Source: Persicitalea sp963803495 (GTDB lineage: Bacteria > Bacteroidota > Bacteroidia > Cytophagales > Spirosomataceae). From it: a stretch of 64,000 bases of DNA. Each line of letters starts with the position of its first letter. Positions within the stretch are counted from its first letter, which is position 1. The position numbers and the translations under genes are program-made. Positions 63,901-64,000 of this stretch are shown in pieces. Location: the NCBI GenBank assembly GCA_963803495.1, contig CAWDMP010000002.1, positions 1,178,001 through 1,242,000 on the forward strand, read 5' to 3'. The notes beneath the pieces were generated by a model. The model did no database searches, was not told the DNA's origin, and was given only the letters and a program-made list of their open reading frames with translations.

Positions 63901-64000
63901 GTACAGTTGATTCTTGCGTTTATCGCCAGAATAGTTACCCGATTTGCATACGTAAATATCCAGCAAGCCGTCGGCATTGACATCCGCCATCGTCACGCCT
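60996..64000 (-). pseudogene. CRTAC1 family FG-GAP/ASPIC protein, frameshifted and cut by the window end
   Basis: This is a large repeat protein of the CRTAC1 type. FG-GAP/VCBS repeats with calcium-binding-like DxDxDG motifs (DYDKDGDLDVY, DLDRDGDLDLI, DADGDGDQDLY and many others) run through both halves. An ASPIC/UnbV motif (IDSLKVVWPDGKTETQ) lies between two repeat blocks. The N-terminal part, with the signal peptide, lies beyond position 64000. The upstream frame stops at 62581 and the downstream one resumes from about 62609. Removing one A (62609-62610, minus strand) joins FGLGTLAQIDSLKVVW. The protein is probably exported or surface-bound, with function unknown. It is convergent with the PorU2-like gene. 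Confidence 0.85.

Noticed and set aside
1..64000. tRNA, rRNA, CRISPR, riboswitch or insertion sequence
   Set aside because: Reading both strands I found no T-loop plus acceptor pattern, no regularly spaced repeats, no transposase and no known aptamer. A covariance-model search could still find a small RNA.

Overview
The window comes from a Bacteroidota chromosome, most likely order Cytophagales (a Spirosoma/Dyadobacter-like relative). The evidence is a SusC/SusD pair, a DUF5686 protein with a carboxypeptidase-like N-terminal domain, a gingipain-type (PorU2-like) protein with a type IX sorting-like tail, a CRTAC1/FG-GAP protein, promoters of the TAnnTTTG type and weak ribosome binding sites. 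Genus and species are inference. I see no rRNA, tRNA, CRISPR array, transposase or prophage. Base composition and codon use look even throughout.

Layout. 0-5 kb: a SusC/SusD nutrient uptake pair ending in a clear terminator. 5-9.7 kb: an RND efflux adaptor and pump, with a four-helix-bundle (23S-IVS type) gene between long inverted repeats wedged between them. 9.8-13.8 kb: an ICMT-like membrane methyltransferase, then a leftward trans-4-hydroxy-L-proline catabolic operon with a nested palindrome over its promoter. 14.2-20.1 kb: a leftward regulatory operon of sigma-54 (rpoN), an NtrC-type activator and two histidine kinases. 20.4-28.8 kb: a CHASE3 kinase with a single-domain response regulator, then envelope or stress type genes (YtxH-like, holin-X-like, AI-2E exporter, helical lipoprotein, GH13 enzyme, DUF2383 protein) and another lone receiver. 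29-31.5 kb: citrulline hydrolase (CtlX-like) and arginine deiminase. 31.7-36.8 kb: sufC-sufD-sufS-sufE-sufT plus a bacilliredoxin, with no sufB in view; repeats or low-complexity sequence occupy several of the gaps. 37-45.5 kb: a VWA protein, a LysM/BON protein, glycerol-3-phosphate dehydrogenase, a broken alcohol dehydrogenase and a broken glucose-6-phosphate isomerase. 45.7-48 kb: a BlaI/BlaR1-like (M56) pair with a palindromic operator. 48-55 kb: the DUF5686 protein, then a glycosyltransferase / GH-A hydrolase / GT87 cluster. 55-64 kb: TesB, a 156-bp palindromic repeat, RluF, a PorU2-like protease and the start-truncated CRTAC1 protein.

Six genes are disturbed by what looks in each case like one extra base: the PAS kinase near 15716, adh, pgi, the M56 gene, porU2-like and CRTAC1. 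Deleting a single base from a short run restores family-consensus sequence every time. This is most simply explained by residual sequencing or assembly error, so I do not treat these as true pseudogenes.

The most unusual structure is the inverted-repeat-bounded four-helix-bundle gene at about 6172-6588. Several intergenic palindromes built from short repeated words resemble its arms and may be related non-coding elements.
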